Below, in pieces: positions 7,760-16,864 of a stretch of DNA of 44,108 nucleotides. How positions within the stretch are numbered: position 1 is the stretch's first letter; each line of letters begins with the position of its first letter. The notes below the pieces were generated by a model that ran no database searches, had not been told where the DNA came from, and worked only from the letters and a program-made list of their open reading frames with translations. The translations under genes and the position numbers were made by a program. Source of the DNA: Oscillospiraceae bacterium (GTDB lineage Bacteria > Bacillota > Clostridia > Oscillospirales > CAG-272); contig SVRM01000023.1 in the NCBI GenBank assembly GCA_015064785.1, forward strand, positions 1-44,108, written 5' to 3'.

Positions 7760-10195
7760 ATGAAACGGCTGCTGTGTTTATTATTGGGAATACTGCTTGC
7801 GTTCTGCTCCTGTCATACAGTGAACCATGAAACTTCCGAAACATCAGACATTCCTGCATTGGAAACAGAATCGGATGAAATCCCGTCAGATGAGATTACG
7901 ACAGCGGCGGAGGACACAAATGCGGTGTCCTCCGAGCGTTATATCCGAGAATATGAAATTACAGAGCTGCACACCTATAAAAGCAATGCATTCACGTATT
8001 TTCAGAACGGAAAGCTCTATATCTACGAAAAAAACGGAACGAAAAGCATAAAGCAAACAACCGTCGATCCGAATGGAACCGTCGAAACTGCGGAGCTTCC
8101 GGCTTCTGCTGAATTTGGGGTCCAGCTGCTGTTTGCTTATTATCCGCTTTCCGATAACCGCTTTCTGGCACTGTATCAGAGCGATCTGGTGATTATGGAT
8201 GCGGACGGAACAACACTTCAGCACGGATCGATGTCCGATCAGATCGGGCGGGATTTTTCGTTTGTGGATATGGAGGTTTATGAGGATACGGGCGGAAAGC
8301 TGCATATCCTTCTGCTGAGTTCCGGCGGGCTGTGTTATTTAGACGAAACGCTGACAGTACAGACAACATTCGGAATCGATTACGATGATGCATCGAGGCT
8401 GTCAGCAAATCGGCATTTTGCTCATGCGTCCGATGCGGGAACCTATTGTACCGGCGGACGGGTACAGGATTTTGGCATTCTTGATGTCGGGGACGAGACA
8501 TATACCAGAATGCCGCTGCATCTTCCGCGGGATGTCAATTTCGATAGGTTGTATCACGGCTATGACGGGAATCATTATTTTTCCGGAAATATCGGCATTC
8601 AGCAATATGCCGAGGATCGACAGCCGGAGATGATTCTGCGCTGGGATGAGTGCGGATACAAATTTGATCATATGGATGACTGCTGGGTCGTTGACAGTCA
8701 GACAATTCTGCTGGCACGCAGAACCGGTGATGCGCTGTCAGGCTCCTATACGCTGTATCGGTATCACATCCAAAGGACACTGCAAGCGGTTTCGGACAAA
8801 GATGTGATCACGCTGTACTCGTTTGAACGTTACGCAGCGTCGGACTGGCTTCCCATGGCAATCTATCAGTTCAACAGAACCAATGAACATTACAAGATCA
8901 ATCTTGTCAACAACAATACCTATCATCCGGATGAGCGAAAAGAAGCGATGGAAGCGATTCTTCTGAACGGTACCGGTGCTGACATGATTCTGCCGTATGC
9001 GCCGGAAGAACTGTTTCCGTATTTTGACAAGAATGCCTTTGCTGATCTGAATCCGTACATCGGAAATCAGGTACTGGGCTGTATCCGCAGTCTGTACGCC
9101 GACGGCAATGCGATGTATATCGTACCGATGTCGTTTACCTTTACAACGCTGATTGCAAATACCGGGATATTGAACGGAGCGCCTCTGACATGGGATGCCT
9201 TCTATGCGGTGCGCGATGCTTTGCCTGCGGATGCGGAATTCATTGTTCCGCGCTATACCGGAATCGGTGCTGTCCGGGTTGATGCCCAGGGGAATCGGAC
9301 ATCCGCGACAGAACACTCCGATCTTCCGGCTGTCCTGTACGATTTGTCGCTCAGTGATTATCTGGATTGGGAAACGCAGACCACCGCATTCGATACCGAT
9401 GCATTCCGCAATATGATTCTGTGTTTACAGCAGATGGCGGAAACCATGGATGAAACCGTCGGCGGAATTGAAAACTTTACATATATCGGCGGTTTCACCG
9501 ATGCAACCGGAATCTCGGTTTCCAATGGCGCACTCATTCCTCGTCTGCGTCAAGGCGGTGCTGCATTCGCCGAAGTTATGTTTTCGTTTGTTGACCATTT
9601 TTCGCTGTTGCAGCGGTTGTTTGGAACGGATGCAGGCTATGAAATCTGCGGCTATCCGTCAAAGGACGGCGGTGCGGTCGCCATCCACAGTGTCACCACA
9701 CCGCTTGCGGTGCTGGAGAGCTCACCGAACAAAGAGGGCTGTATCGAATTTCTGGAATTTCTGCTTTCGACCGAATGGCAGAATCATCCGGAGAACAGCT
9801 TTCTTCCCGTTACCCCGGATGCCCTCTCCGCGCGCCTTGATGAACAGCAGTATTACTATTACAAAAAATACCGTATTGATAACCTGAACAATCCGGGCGG
9901 CGGCATTGTCAGTATCGAACGACCGCATTATTCAAAAGAATACGATGAAAATTTCAGTGTTTCCTCGGGAACGGTTCAGGGGTACTATCAGGAATATACA
10001 GCGTTCCCTTTCCCGGAAGAGGACCGTCAGGCTTTGCTTGATTTCTTTGAGAATATTACCATTCGTACCAAAGCCGACGAAAAGATTCTCGAAATTGTCA
10101 ACGAGGAGCTCTCCTACTGGCAAAGTGACGCGCGGTCGCTGGAGGAGACGACGAAAATCATCGATTCCCGCGTCTGGATTTACCTGAATGAATAA
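7760..10195 (+). CDS. Large propeller-like/solute-binding lipoprotein
   Basis: An 811-residue exported protein. A hydrophobic N-terminus (MKRLLCLLLGILLAFCSC) precedes a Ser/Thr/Glu-rich linker. C18 or C16 could be the lipidated cysteine, but the lipobox is atypical. Residues about 55-340 consist of repeated short strand patterns such as FQNGKLYIYEKNG and GNHYFSGNIGIQQYAED, suggesting a beta-propeller-like sensor domain. From ITLYSFERYAASDWLPMAIY onward (about residue 350) it is a type 1 extracellular solute-binding domain. It ends in EETTKIIDSRVWIYLNE, identical to the end of the protein at 20249-22720. ATG 7760 is preferred over GTG 7748 because GGAAAGGTGGGG sits at the right distance. It is a single-gene unit without transporter genes. 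Its codon use is looser than in alaS or galE. The ligand is unknown. Confidence 0.8.
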   Translation: MKRLLCLLLGILLAFCSCHTVNHETSETSDIPALETESDEIPSDEITTAAEDTNAVSSERYIREYEITELHTYKSNAFTYFQNGKLYIYEKNGTKSIKQTTVDPNGTVETAELPASAEFGVQLLFAYYPLSDNRFLALYQSDLVIMDADGTTLQHGSMSDQIGRDFSFVDMEVYEDTGGKLHILLLSSGGLCYLDETLTVQTTFGIDYDDASRLSANRHFAHASDAGTYCTGGRVQDFGILDVGDETYTRMPLHLPRDVNFDRLYHGYDGNHYFSGNIGIQQYAEDRQPEMILRWDECGYKFDHMDDCWVVDSQTILLARRTGDALSGSYTLYRYHIQRTLQAVSDKDVITLYSFERYAASDWLPMAIYQFNRTNEHYKINLVNNNTYHPDERKEAMEAILLNGTGADMILPYAPEELFPYFDKNAFADLNPYIGNQVLGCIRSLYADGNAMYIVPMSFTFTTLIANTGILNGAPLTWDAFYAVRDALPADAEFIVPRYTGIGAVRVDAQGNRTSATEHSDLPAVLYDLSLSDYLDWETQTTAFDTDAFRNMILCLQQMAETMDETVGGIENFTYIGGFTDATGISVSNGALIPRLRQGGAAFAEVMFSFVDHFSLLQRLFGTDAGYEICGYPSKDGGAVAIHSVTTPLAVLESSPNKEGCIEFLEFLLSTEWQNHPENSFLPVTPDALSARLDEQQYYYYKKYRIDNLNNPGGGIVSIERPHYSKEYDENFSVSSGTVQGYYQEYTAFPFPEEDRQALLDFFENITIRTKADEKILEIVNEELSYWQSDARSLEETTKIIDSRVWIYLNE

Positions 10196-10202
10196 GATTT
10201 TT

Positions 10203-10242
10203 CCGCCGCATGTGCCGAGCATGACATGTGCGGCGGTTTTTT
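10203..10242 (+). terminator. Intrinsic terminator
   Basis: CCGCCGCA (10203-10210) pairs with TGCGGCGG (10229-10236), with extra imperfect pairing inside, followed by six T residues. It begins eight bases after the stop of the large binding protein gene. Confidence 0.88.
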
Positions 10243-10285
10243 GGCGGAAAAATGCCCCAAACACGCATAAATTCATCAAATCATC

Positions 10286-10315
10286 TTGACACATCCCCCA
10301 CTTATTTGATATAAT
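10286..10315 (+). promoter_or_regulatory. Sigma-A promoter of alaS
   Basis: A perfect TTGACA (10286-10291) and a perfect TATAAT (10310-10315) are 18 bases apart, with TGA before the -10. The leader to the alaS start is about 60 bases. It shows only a small hairpin (CGGG/CCCG near 10340-10356) and no T-box. Confidence 0.9.
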
Positions 10316-10382
10316 ATTATTTATAGGAAAACAAATTCACGGGACAGAAATTCCCGCTTATCTTATGGAGGATTTACCCATT

Positions 10383-13013
10383 ATGAAATGGACCGGCTTA
10401 AACGAAATCCGCGAAAAGTACCTTGCATTCTTTGAGAGCAAGGATCACCTTCGCCTGCCGAGCTTCTCGCTCGTTCCCAACAATGACAAATCTCTGCTGC
10501 TCATCAACTCCGGTATGGCACCGATGAAGAAGTTCTTCACCGGTGAAGTGACCCCGCCCCGCAACCGCGTCTGCACCTGCCAGAAGTGTATCAGAACACC
10601 TGACCTGGAGCGCGTCGGTCACACCGCACGTCACGGTACGTTCTTTGAAATGCTCGGTAACTTCTCCTTCGGCGATTACTTCAAGGAACAGGCGATTCCG
10701 TGGGCTTGGGAATTCCTGACTGAAACGATGGAAATTCCGGCAGACCTGCTGTGGCCGTCCATCTATGAGGAAGACGACGAAGCATTCTATATCTGGCGCG
10801 ATAAGATCGGCGTTCCGGAAGAACACATTGTCCGTCTGGGCAAGGAGGACAACTTCTGGGAACACGGTACCGGTCCCTGCGGTCCCTGCTCCGAAATCTA
10901 CTTCGACCGCGGCATCAAGTACGGCTGTGGTAAGCCCGACTGTAAGCCCGGCTGCGACTGCGACCGTTACATGGAAATCTGGAACAACGTCTTCTCCCAG
11001 TTCAACAACATGGGCGACGGCACATATGAAGAGCTCGCACAGAAGAACATCGACACCGGTATGGGTCTGGAACGACTCGCTTGCGTCATGCAGGGTGTTG
11101 ACAACATGTTCGAGGTCGATACCATCCGCAAGATCATCGACAAGGTCTGCGAAATCTCCGGAAAGACCTACGGGGCGGACAAGGACAACGATATCTCCAT
11201 CCGCGTCATCACCGATCACACCCGTTCTGCCATGTTCATGATTGCAGACGGTGTCATTCCGTCCAACGAAGGCCGCGGCTATGTCCTGCGCCGCATCATC
11301 CGCCGCGCTTGCCGTCACGGTAAGCTGCTCGGCATCAACCATGCATTCCTTGTCGATATGGTCACCGTTGCCATCGGAGAATCCTGCGGTGCATATCCGG
11401 AGCTTTCCGCACGTGCGGACTATATCAAGAAGGTTCTTTCCATGGAAGAAGAACGCTTCGACGCAACGATCGACGCGGGTCTTTCCATCCTCTCCGACCT
11501 CATCCGCGGTGCGGTCGAAAAGAATGCCGACACCATCTCCGGTGAGGAAGTCTTCAAGCTGTACGATACCTTCGGCTTCCCGATTGACCTGACCCGTGAA
11601 ATCGCGGAAGAATCGAACCTCAAGCTCGATGAGGAAACCTTCGCGGCACTGATGAAGGATCAGAAGAAGCGCGCACGTGAAGCACGTGCCAACATCAGCG
11701 GCTGGTCCGAATCCTCCGCATCGCTTCTGACCGATCTTCCCGCAACCGAATTTACCGGTTATACCGAATACCGTTCTCCGGCGAAGATTCTCGCAATCAT
11801 TGCAGAGGATGCGCTCGTCGAATCCGTTTCCGAGGGAGACTGCACCATCGTCCTCGACAAGACCTCCTTCTACGGTGAAGGCGGCGGTCAGATCGGCGAT
11901 ACCGGTACCATTTACGCAGACGGTTGTCTGATGAATGTCTATGACACCAAGAAGAAGGACGGCGTTTACCTGCACATGTGTACCGTCGTCAACGGCGAAT
12001 TCAAGGTCGGAGACGAGGTCATGTCCGACATCGACGATATGCGCCGCAAGTCCATCGCCCGCAACCACTCCGCATGTCACCTTTTGCAGGCAGCTCTGCG
12101 CACGGTACTCGGCGATCATGTCGAGCAGGCAGGTTCCTATGTTTCCAACGAAGTCTGCCGCTTTGACTTCACACATTTCGCGGCTCTGACCGAAGCAGAA
12201 CTTGCAAAGGTCGAAGCACTGGTCAACCTCCACATCCTTGCGGCAAATGAAATTGTCACAAAGGAAACCGACATCGAAACCGCCCGCGCTGAGGGTGCGA
12301 TGGCGCTGTTCGGCGAAAAGTACGGCTCTGTTGTCCGCATGGTCAAGATGGGTGACTTCTCCACCGAGCTCTGCGGCGGTACGCACTGTACCTCTACCGG
12401 CAACATCGGTCTCTTTAAGATCGTTTCCGAATCCTCTGTTGCCGCCGGCATCAGAAGAATCGAAGCTGTCACCGGTATGGGCGTTCTGCGTCTGATCGAG
12501 GACAAGGATACCCTGATTGCACAGACCGCACAGGAGCTCAAGGCATCCAATGCCGCAGACCTTCCCAAGCGTGCGGCACAGCTGCAGAACGAGCTCAAGG
12601 CAGAAAAGCACGAAATCGATGCGCTCAACGCAAAGCTCGCAGCAGCACAGTCTGCCGATATCATGGCAGGTGCGGTTGAGGTGAATGGCGTTCTCGTCAT
12701 CACCCACAAGACCGAGGGCATGAACATGGATGCAGTCCGCGCCATGGTCGACGATCTGCGCTCCGCACATGAAAACCTCGTTGCTGTCATTTCCGTCAAC
12801 GACGGCGCAAAGCTCAACTTTGTCGCGGCTTGCGGCAAGGCAGCGGTTGCCAAGGGGGCTCATGCCGGCAACATTGTCCGTGAGGTCGCCAAGATCGCAC
12901 AGGGCGGCGGCGGCGGTCGTCCCGACTTTGCTACGGCAGGTGCCAAGAATGCAGACAAGATCGACGAAGCACTCGCAGCTGTCGCAGGCCTTGTCGAGGG
13001 CATGGTAAAGTAA
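10383..13013 (+). CDS. alaS: Alanyl-tRNA synthetase
   Basis: An 876-residue class II synthetase charges tRNA-Ala in the cytoplasm. The order is a catalytic domain (about 1-250, with NSGMAPMKKFFTGE, RHGTFFEMLGNFSFGDYFK and HGTGPCGPCSEIY), a tRNA-binding helical region (to about 450), an editing domain (HSACHLLQAALR with the first zinc pair, then ELCGGTHCTSTGNIG with the CxxxH pair), a coiled coil (LQNELKAEKHEIDALNAKL) and the glycine-rich C-Ala domain. Length is normal for bacteria. ATG 10383 is chosen because the alternative at 10365 is itself part of the ribosome binding site TATGGAGG. The gene has a near-consensus promoter and highly biased codons, as expected for strong expression. An antisense frame over the whole gene is an artefact of that bias. 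Confidence 0.98.
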   Translation: MKWTGLNEIREKYLAFFESKDHLRLPSFSLVPNNDKSLLLINSGMAPMKKFFTGEVTPPRNRVCTCQKCIRTPDLERVGHTARHGTFFEMLGNFSFGDYFKEQAIPWAWEFLTETMEIPADLLWPSIYEEDDEAFYIWRDKIGVPEEHIVRLGKEDNFWEHGTGPCGPCSEIYFDRGIKYGCGKPDCKPGCDCDRYMEIWNNVFSQFNNMGDGTYEELAQKNIDTGMGLERLACVMQGVDNMFEVDTIRKIIDKVCEISGKTYGADKDNDISIRVITDHTRSAMFMIADGVIPSNEGRGYVLRRIIRRACRHGKLLGINHAFLVDMVTVAIGESCGAYPELSARADYIKKVLSMEEERFDATIDAGLSILSDLIRGAVEKNADTISGEEVFKLYDTFGFPIDLTREIAEESNLKLDEETFAALMKDQKKRAREARANISGWSESSASLLTDLPATEFTGYTEYRSPAKILAIIAEDALVESVSEGDCTIVLDKTSFYGEGGGQIGDTGTIYADGCLMNVYDTKKKDGVYLHMCTVVNGEFKVGDEVMSDIDDMRRKSIARNHSACHLLQAALRTVLGDHVEQAGSYVSNEVCRFDFTHFAALTEAELAKVEALVNLHILAANEIVTKETDIETARAEGAMALFGEKYGSVVRMVKMGDFSTELCGGTHCTSTGNIGLFKIVSESSVAAGIRRIEAVTGMGVLRLIEDKDTLIAQTAQELKASNAADLPKRAAQLQNELKAEKHEIDALNAKLAAAQSADIMAGAVEVNGVLVITHKTEGMNMDAVRAMVDDLRSAHENLVAVISVNDGAKLNFVAACGKAAVAKGAHAGNIVREVAKIAQGGGGGRPDFATAGAKNADKIDEALAAVAGLVEGMVK

Positions 13014-13036
13014 TTCACACAATCAAACACCCCGGG

Positions 13037-13066
13037 CGGGGAGAGGAATCCCCTCTCCCCGTTTCT
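13037..13066 (+). terminator. GC-rich hairpin between alaS and the MazG-like gene
   Basis: A 10-bp perfect stem, CGGGGAGAGG (13037-13046) with CCTCTCCCCG (13052-13061), is followed only by TTTCTG. It may be a weak terminator or an attenuator. It ends about 14 bases before the next start codon, leaving no room for a promoter or a Shine-Dalgarno sequence. Confidence 0.6.
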
Positions 13067-13074
13067 GATATATC

Positions 13075-13389
13075 ATGGAAAAGAAAGAAATCACAATTTT
13101 CTATCTTCAGGAATATCTGAAGAAAAAAGATCACCATCCCGGACATGAGATGGACTACGTTCTCAAGCTCTTTGAGGAGGTCGGCGAGCTGTCCCGTGCG
13201 ATTTACCGCGATACCCGTGCGGCGGCGGACGATGATTTCCGCGGCTCGGTCGAAGAGGAGTTATGGGATGTGATGTACTATGTTCTGTGTCTTGCCAATC
13301 TTTATGATATAGACATGGAAAAATGGATCAAAATCAAAGAAGACTACAACAACAAGCGCTGGGAATCTCCCATTGCCTTCGGTGACTGA
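13075..13389 (+). CDS. MazG-like nucleotide pyrophosphohydrolase
   Basis: A 104-residue all-alpha protein with the MazG-type metal motif. EEVGELSRAI supplies the ExxE part and EEELWDVMYYVLCLAN supplies the ExxD part. Such enzymes hydrolyse non-canonical or surplus nucleoside triphosphates to monophosphate and pyrophosphate (house-cleaning). It is a single-domain form, shorter than the two-domain MazG of E. coli, and resembles the family of small MazG-related proteins in Firmicutes. There is no Shine-Dalgarno sequence; only a hairpin and ATATATC precede ATG 13075. The next gene starts two bases after its stop codon, so the two are probably translationally coupled, although their functions look unrelated. 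Confidence 0.85.
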   Translation: MEKKEITIFYLQEYLKKKDHHPGHEMDYVLKLFEEVGELSRAIYRDTRAAADDDFRGSVEEELWDVMYYVLCLANLYDIDMEKWIKIKEDYNNKRWESPIAFGD

Positions 13390-13391
13390 GC

Positions 13392-15311
13392 GTGCGCCGG
13401 TATTTTGTCCGATCCGCTGAACGGAAACACCTGGGAGCGGTTCATGCGCTCGGTACGGGACGGATTCTTGTCTATGGACAGGGACCGGAGTGGATGCAGA
13501 TGATCGGTGCTCCGTATTCCTGCCCGACCATGGCGGCGCTTCGCTTTTCCGATGCGGAGGAGGTCTGCGCTGTCAGTGAGCGGACAGACGGTGCCTCCGA
13601 CTGGGTTCACACACTGTCGAAAAAGCCGGAAAACCGCAATACACGCATCGACTGCGGTGTGTTTCATGACACGGCAGTACGCGATCGCCATGTGATTCTG
13701 CGCCGATGGCAGCTGGAAGTTCCCATGACACTCCATCTGACAAGCGCGTATGACATCCGCGATATCACGGCTTTGATGGCAGACGATACCTGCGATGCGG
13801 CGTTTTCCGTCACCGTGCCGCACAATGCGCCGGTTTATAACGATTATCCCGTCGGGACACCGTCGACGATGACCTTCGGTATCCGCTGTGACAGTGACGG
13901 CACATGTACGGCGGCGCGCATTCCCGGCGGACTTGCGCTGACGCTGACGGGCGGCGGTGCGCTGTATGTCTGCGGCGGAGAGCATTTTCCGTCGGCTCAT
14001 GCCGCGCTGTCCGGCGCACTCCGCGAGAATGCGGAGGTGCTTTTGGCAGAACAGCGCAGAGACGACCGTGCGTACCTTGCCGCGTGCGCCGAAAACCGCA
14101 GACGCATCGGGCGTCAGCCGTCCGTCGACCACGAGGCGGTTCTGGCGGCCATCGAGGATGTGCTGTTCGCCATCCGTGCACAGCAGTCGGAGCAGGGCGG
14201 CGTCATGGCGGGACATGCGTATCCGCTTGCCTATGTACGCGACCAGTACGGTGTTCTGCGGGGACTGTTGTCCATGGGTGATTTTTCCGGCGCGAAGGCA
14301 ATTTTACAGTATTATCTTGACGTCGAATCACGATACGGAACCATTCATAATGCGCAGGGCATGGGTCCTGGCGGCATATTTCACATTCACGAAAACGACA
14401 ACACCGAGATTACGGCGTATCTCGTACTTGGCTGTATCGATTACCTGCATGATACCGCCGACCGCGCGTTTTTTGCCCGGTGTCTGGGACTGTGCGGACG
14501 GGCGATGCAGAGAAGTCTTCCTGAGCTTGCCGGCGGCATGATGCCGTTCAATGGGGACGAAACATACATTGCCGGCGGACTTCTGCCGCGTTCGGTGATT
14601 GAACAGGGTTCACTTGAAGCAACTGCGCTGTTCCTTGCGGCGGCGGCAGGTCTGGAACGGGTCTGTATGGAATACGGCTTCCCGACGGATGCACTGCCGG
14701 TCGGACTGCACGAGGCCAGAATCACGGCGGAGCTGTCCTTTGATGACAATTTCGCACGCCGCGGCGGTTATACTGTCAACGCACCGCGCAGGGAGACGAT
14801 GCATCCGCAGCCGATGTACCGGCACGGCGTCTGCTATTTCGGCGACAGCTTCGGATGGCTGCGTGCGGTGGATCGCGGATGCTATGTCTGTCCTGCCTGT
14901 GCCGGCAAGCCGGTACAGCCCGATGATACGGAATACCGACTGCATTCGGCGTATCTGACATTGCCGTATGTCGGCGCCGAGGTGATCGGAAAACCGATTC
15001 TTGCAGAGTCTGTTCGCGCGATGCTGGCGGCATACCGGAAAACGGGACGAATGCCCGCCGCACCGCTTGGAAACCGGATTGTCGGCTATGACTTCGGTTT
15101 TCTTCTGTATGCTGCGGCGGTAACGGGCGAGGACGCATCCGACATTTTGACAGCGGCGCTTGCCGTACGGGATGAGGCCGGTATGTGGGTTGAGTATTAC
15201 ACCCGCGCAGACGGTGCGCTGTGTCCGAGCGGAACCCGGTGCCGTCCGTGGGAAAGTGCGGTCAATATGGACGGCATCCTGACCTATCTGTCTTCCAAGC
15301 AGGGAACCTGA
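13392..15311 (+). CDS. Six-hairpin glycosidase-like protein
   Basis: A 639-residue cytoplasmic protein without signal peptide. The first 250 residues look like a beta-rich domain. The rest shows the repeated amphipathic helices of an (alpha/alpha)6 barrel as in GH15/GH63-type enzymes. Segments AYPLAYVRDQYGVLRGLL (about residue 277) and FNGDETYIAGG (about 386-396, with an acidic pair suitable for catalysis) resemble active-site motifs of glucoamylase-like proteins. The exact family and substrate are not recognised. The start is GTG 13392, two bases after the MazG-like stop. It is followed by a solute-binding lipoprotein, a DUF4091 protein and galactokinase on the same strand, which suggests a galactoside or complex-glycan utilisation cluster. 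Confidence 0.72.
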   Translation: MRRYFVRSAERKHLGAVHALGTGRILVYGQGPEWMQMIGAPYSCPTMAALRFSDAEEVCAVSERTDGASDWVHTLSKKPENRNTRIDCGVFHDTAVRDRHVILRRWQLEVPMTLHLTSAYDIRDITALMADDTCDAAFSVTVPHNAPVYNDYPVGTPSTMTFGIRCDSDGTCTAARIPGGLALTLTGGGALYVCGGEHFPSAHAALSGALRENAEVLLAEQRRDDRAYLAACAENRRRIGRQPSVDHEAVLAAIEDVLFAIRAQQSEQGGVMAGHAYPLAYVRDQYGVLRGLLSMGDFSGAKAILQYYLDVESRYGTIHNAQGMGPGGIFHIHENDNTEITAYLVLGCIDYLHDTADRAFFARCLGLCGRAMQRSLPELAGGMMPFNGDETYIAGGLLPRSVIEQGSLEATALFLAAAAGLERVCMEYGFPTDALPVGLHEARITAELSFDDNFARRGGYTVNAPRRETMHPQPMYRHGVCYFGDSFGWLRAVDRGCYVCPACAGKPVQPDDTEYRLHSAYLTLPYVGAEVIGKPILAESVRAMLAAYRKTGRMPAAPLGNRIVGYDFGFLLYAAAVTGEDASDILTAALAVRDEAGMWVEYYTRADGALCPSGTRCRPWESAVNMDGILTYLSSKQGT

Positions 15312-15346
15312 ATGAATATATTTTTTTGAACAAAAGGAGAAAGATG

Positions 15347-16837
15347 ATGAGACCTATCCGCGTATGTGCCATGCTTTTAGCACTTCTTTCCGTAGGATCA
15401 GCTGCGCTGATGTCCTGCGGCGATTCCGGTGACAACGGCGCTGTTACTACAGCTGCTGCCGGCGGTGAAATGACTGCCGCCGATACTGCGATAGAAACAA
15501 CAGAGGAGGACGTACGGCGTGCCGTGTCCGACAATGTGCCGGAATTTGACTTTGGCGGAGCCGAATTCCGCACAATGACACAGGATTCCACGGCCAATGA
15601 CATCTGGGTCAAGGAAGAAACGGGCGATATTCTGGACGATGCCATATATGCCCGCAACAGAACCGTTGAAGAACGCTTCAACATCACCATTCCCGAAGTT
15701 CTGGCGGTTCCATTTGGCGAAATATCCAACTATGTCAAAAAATCTGTCAATGCAGGTGACGATGCCTATGAGCTTGTCATCGGTCAGATGGAGCAGTCCG
15801 GTAAGGATGTCCTCGGCGGGTACTTCATGAACTGGTATGACCTGCCGCACATCAATTTCAAGCAGCCGTGGTATCCGTCCACACTGGTTGAGGAAGCAAC
15901 GGTCAACGATAAAATGTTCATCATTGCCTCCGATCTTTCACTTTCTTACATTTTATATACCTATTGTATCTATTACGATAAGGTTGCGGCATCCAACTAT
16001 GATCTGCCCGATCTTTATCAGATCGTCGATGACGGCAAGTGGACGCTGGATACCATGTTCTCTCTTGCAAAGGATATCTACACCGATACCGACGGCTCCA
16101 ACGACCGCTCGGAGGGTGACTATTTTGGTATGTATGCGGCGCTTGACGGCTGTACCGTTTCGGCTTATTTCTACGGCATCGATCAGCCGTATGCATCTGT
16201 CAAAAACGATGCCGTTTCCATGGACGTCAACTCCGATAAGACCGTTTCCGCACTGGAGGTTTTCCGTGAGAACTTCTTTGAAACGAACGGCATCTGGTCG
16301 GTAAAGTCCGGTGTAACGACACAGGGCGCGGCAAATGAATTTATCACGGGCAACTATCTGTTTGCGCCGTCGATCATCAAGTATTCCCTGTATCAGCTGC
16401 GTGAAACCGAAAATGAATGGGGTATTCTGCCGTTCCCGAAGTGGGATGAAGCGCAGGATCGCTATTATTCCGCCATTGACGCGGGAGCTTCCGTTCTGAC
16501 TGTACCGACAACCGCACAGAACACCGAAATGATCGGTGCTGTCGTTGAGGTTCTTTCCGCAGAATCATGGAAGACCGTTATGCCGACCTTCTATGACACC
16601 GTCATGGATTCCAAGATTGCCAATGACGAGGGTACTGTCCGTATGCTCGACACCATTTTTGACAGCCGTGTCATTGACTTTGCGTATCTGTATGACGGAT
16701 GGGAAGGCTGGGTCTTCAAGATGCAGTCGCTTCTGACCGGCACTCAGGATTTCGCTTCTTTCTATGCAAAGGAAGAAAAGCGTGTTTCCAAGCATTATGA
16801 AAAGGTTCTTGATATTTTCTTAAATGACCTCGACTAA
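15347..16837 (+). CDS. Extracellular solute-binding lipoprotein
   Basis: A 496-residue exported lipoprotein. The signal peptide is basic (MRPIR), then hydrophobic, ending in the lipobox LMSC with C24. An Ala/Thr/Glu-rich linker and a type 1 carbohydrate-binding fold follow. Motifs shared with the truncated gene at 492-1943 are ILDDAIYARNRTVEERFNI, DDGKWTLDTMFSLAKDIY, a DTDGSNDR loop and ENEWGILPFPKWDEAQDRYY. ATG 15347 is six bases from AGGAGA; the ATG three bases earlier is an alternative. An in-frame start at 15221 lies within the preceding gene and would bury the signal peptide. It sits between glycosidase-like genes, which suggests an oligosaccharide ligand. No permease or ATPase gene accompanies it. 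Confidence 0.9.
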   Translation: MRPIRVCAMLLALLSVGSAALMSCGDSGDNGAVTTAAAGGEMTAADTAIETTEEDVRRAVSDNVPEFDFGGAEFRTMTQDSTANDIWVKEETGDILDDAIYARNRTVEERFNITIPEVLAVPFGEISNYVKKSVNAGDDAYELVIGQMEQSGKDVLGGYFMNWYDLPHINFKQPWYPSTLVEEATVNDKMFIIASDLSLSYILYTYCIYYDKVAASNYDLPDLYQIVDDGKWTLDTMFSLAKDIYTDTDGSNDRSEGDYFGMYAALDGCTVSAYFYGIDQPYASVKNDAVSMDVNSDKTVSALEVFRENFFETNGIWSVKSGVTTQGAANEFITGNYLFAPSIIKYSLYQLRETENEWGILPFPKWDEAQDRYYSAIDAGASVLTVPTTAQNTEMIGAVVEVLSAESWKTVMPTFYDTVMDSKIANDEGTVRMLDTIFDSRVIDFAYLYDGWEGWVFKMQSLLTGTQDFASFYAKEEKRVSKHYEKVLDIFLNDLD

Positions 16838-16864
16838 ATTATAAATCCAAGAAAGGATATCATC

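Noticed and set aside
7695-7763. A 22-codon leader ORF whose stop overlaps the ATG of the large binding protein
   Set aside because: It has no ribosome binding site at the proper distance and no notable composition. Coupling is possible but not supported.
10316-10382. A T-box or other riboswitch ahead of alaS
   Set aside because: The leader is only about 60 bases and lacks a T-box sequence or a specifier stem. Only one small hairpin is present.
10398-13022. An 874-codon open frame on the - strand over alaS
   Set aside because: It is a mirror of biased codons in alaS. The protein shows no recognisable motif.
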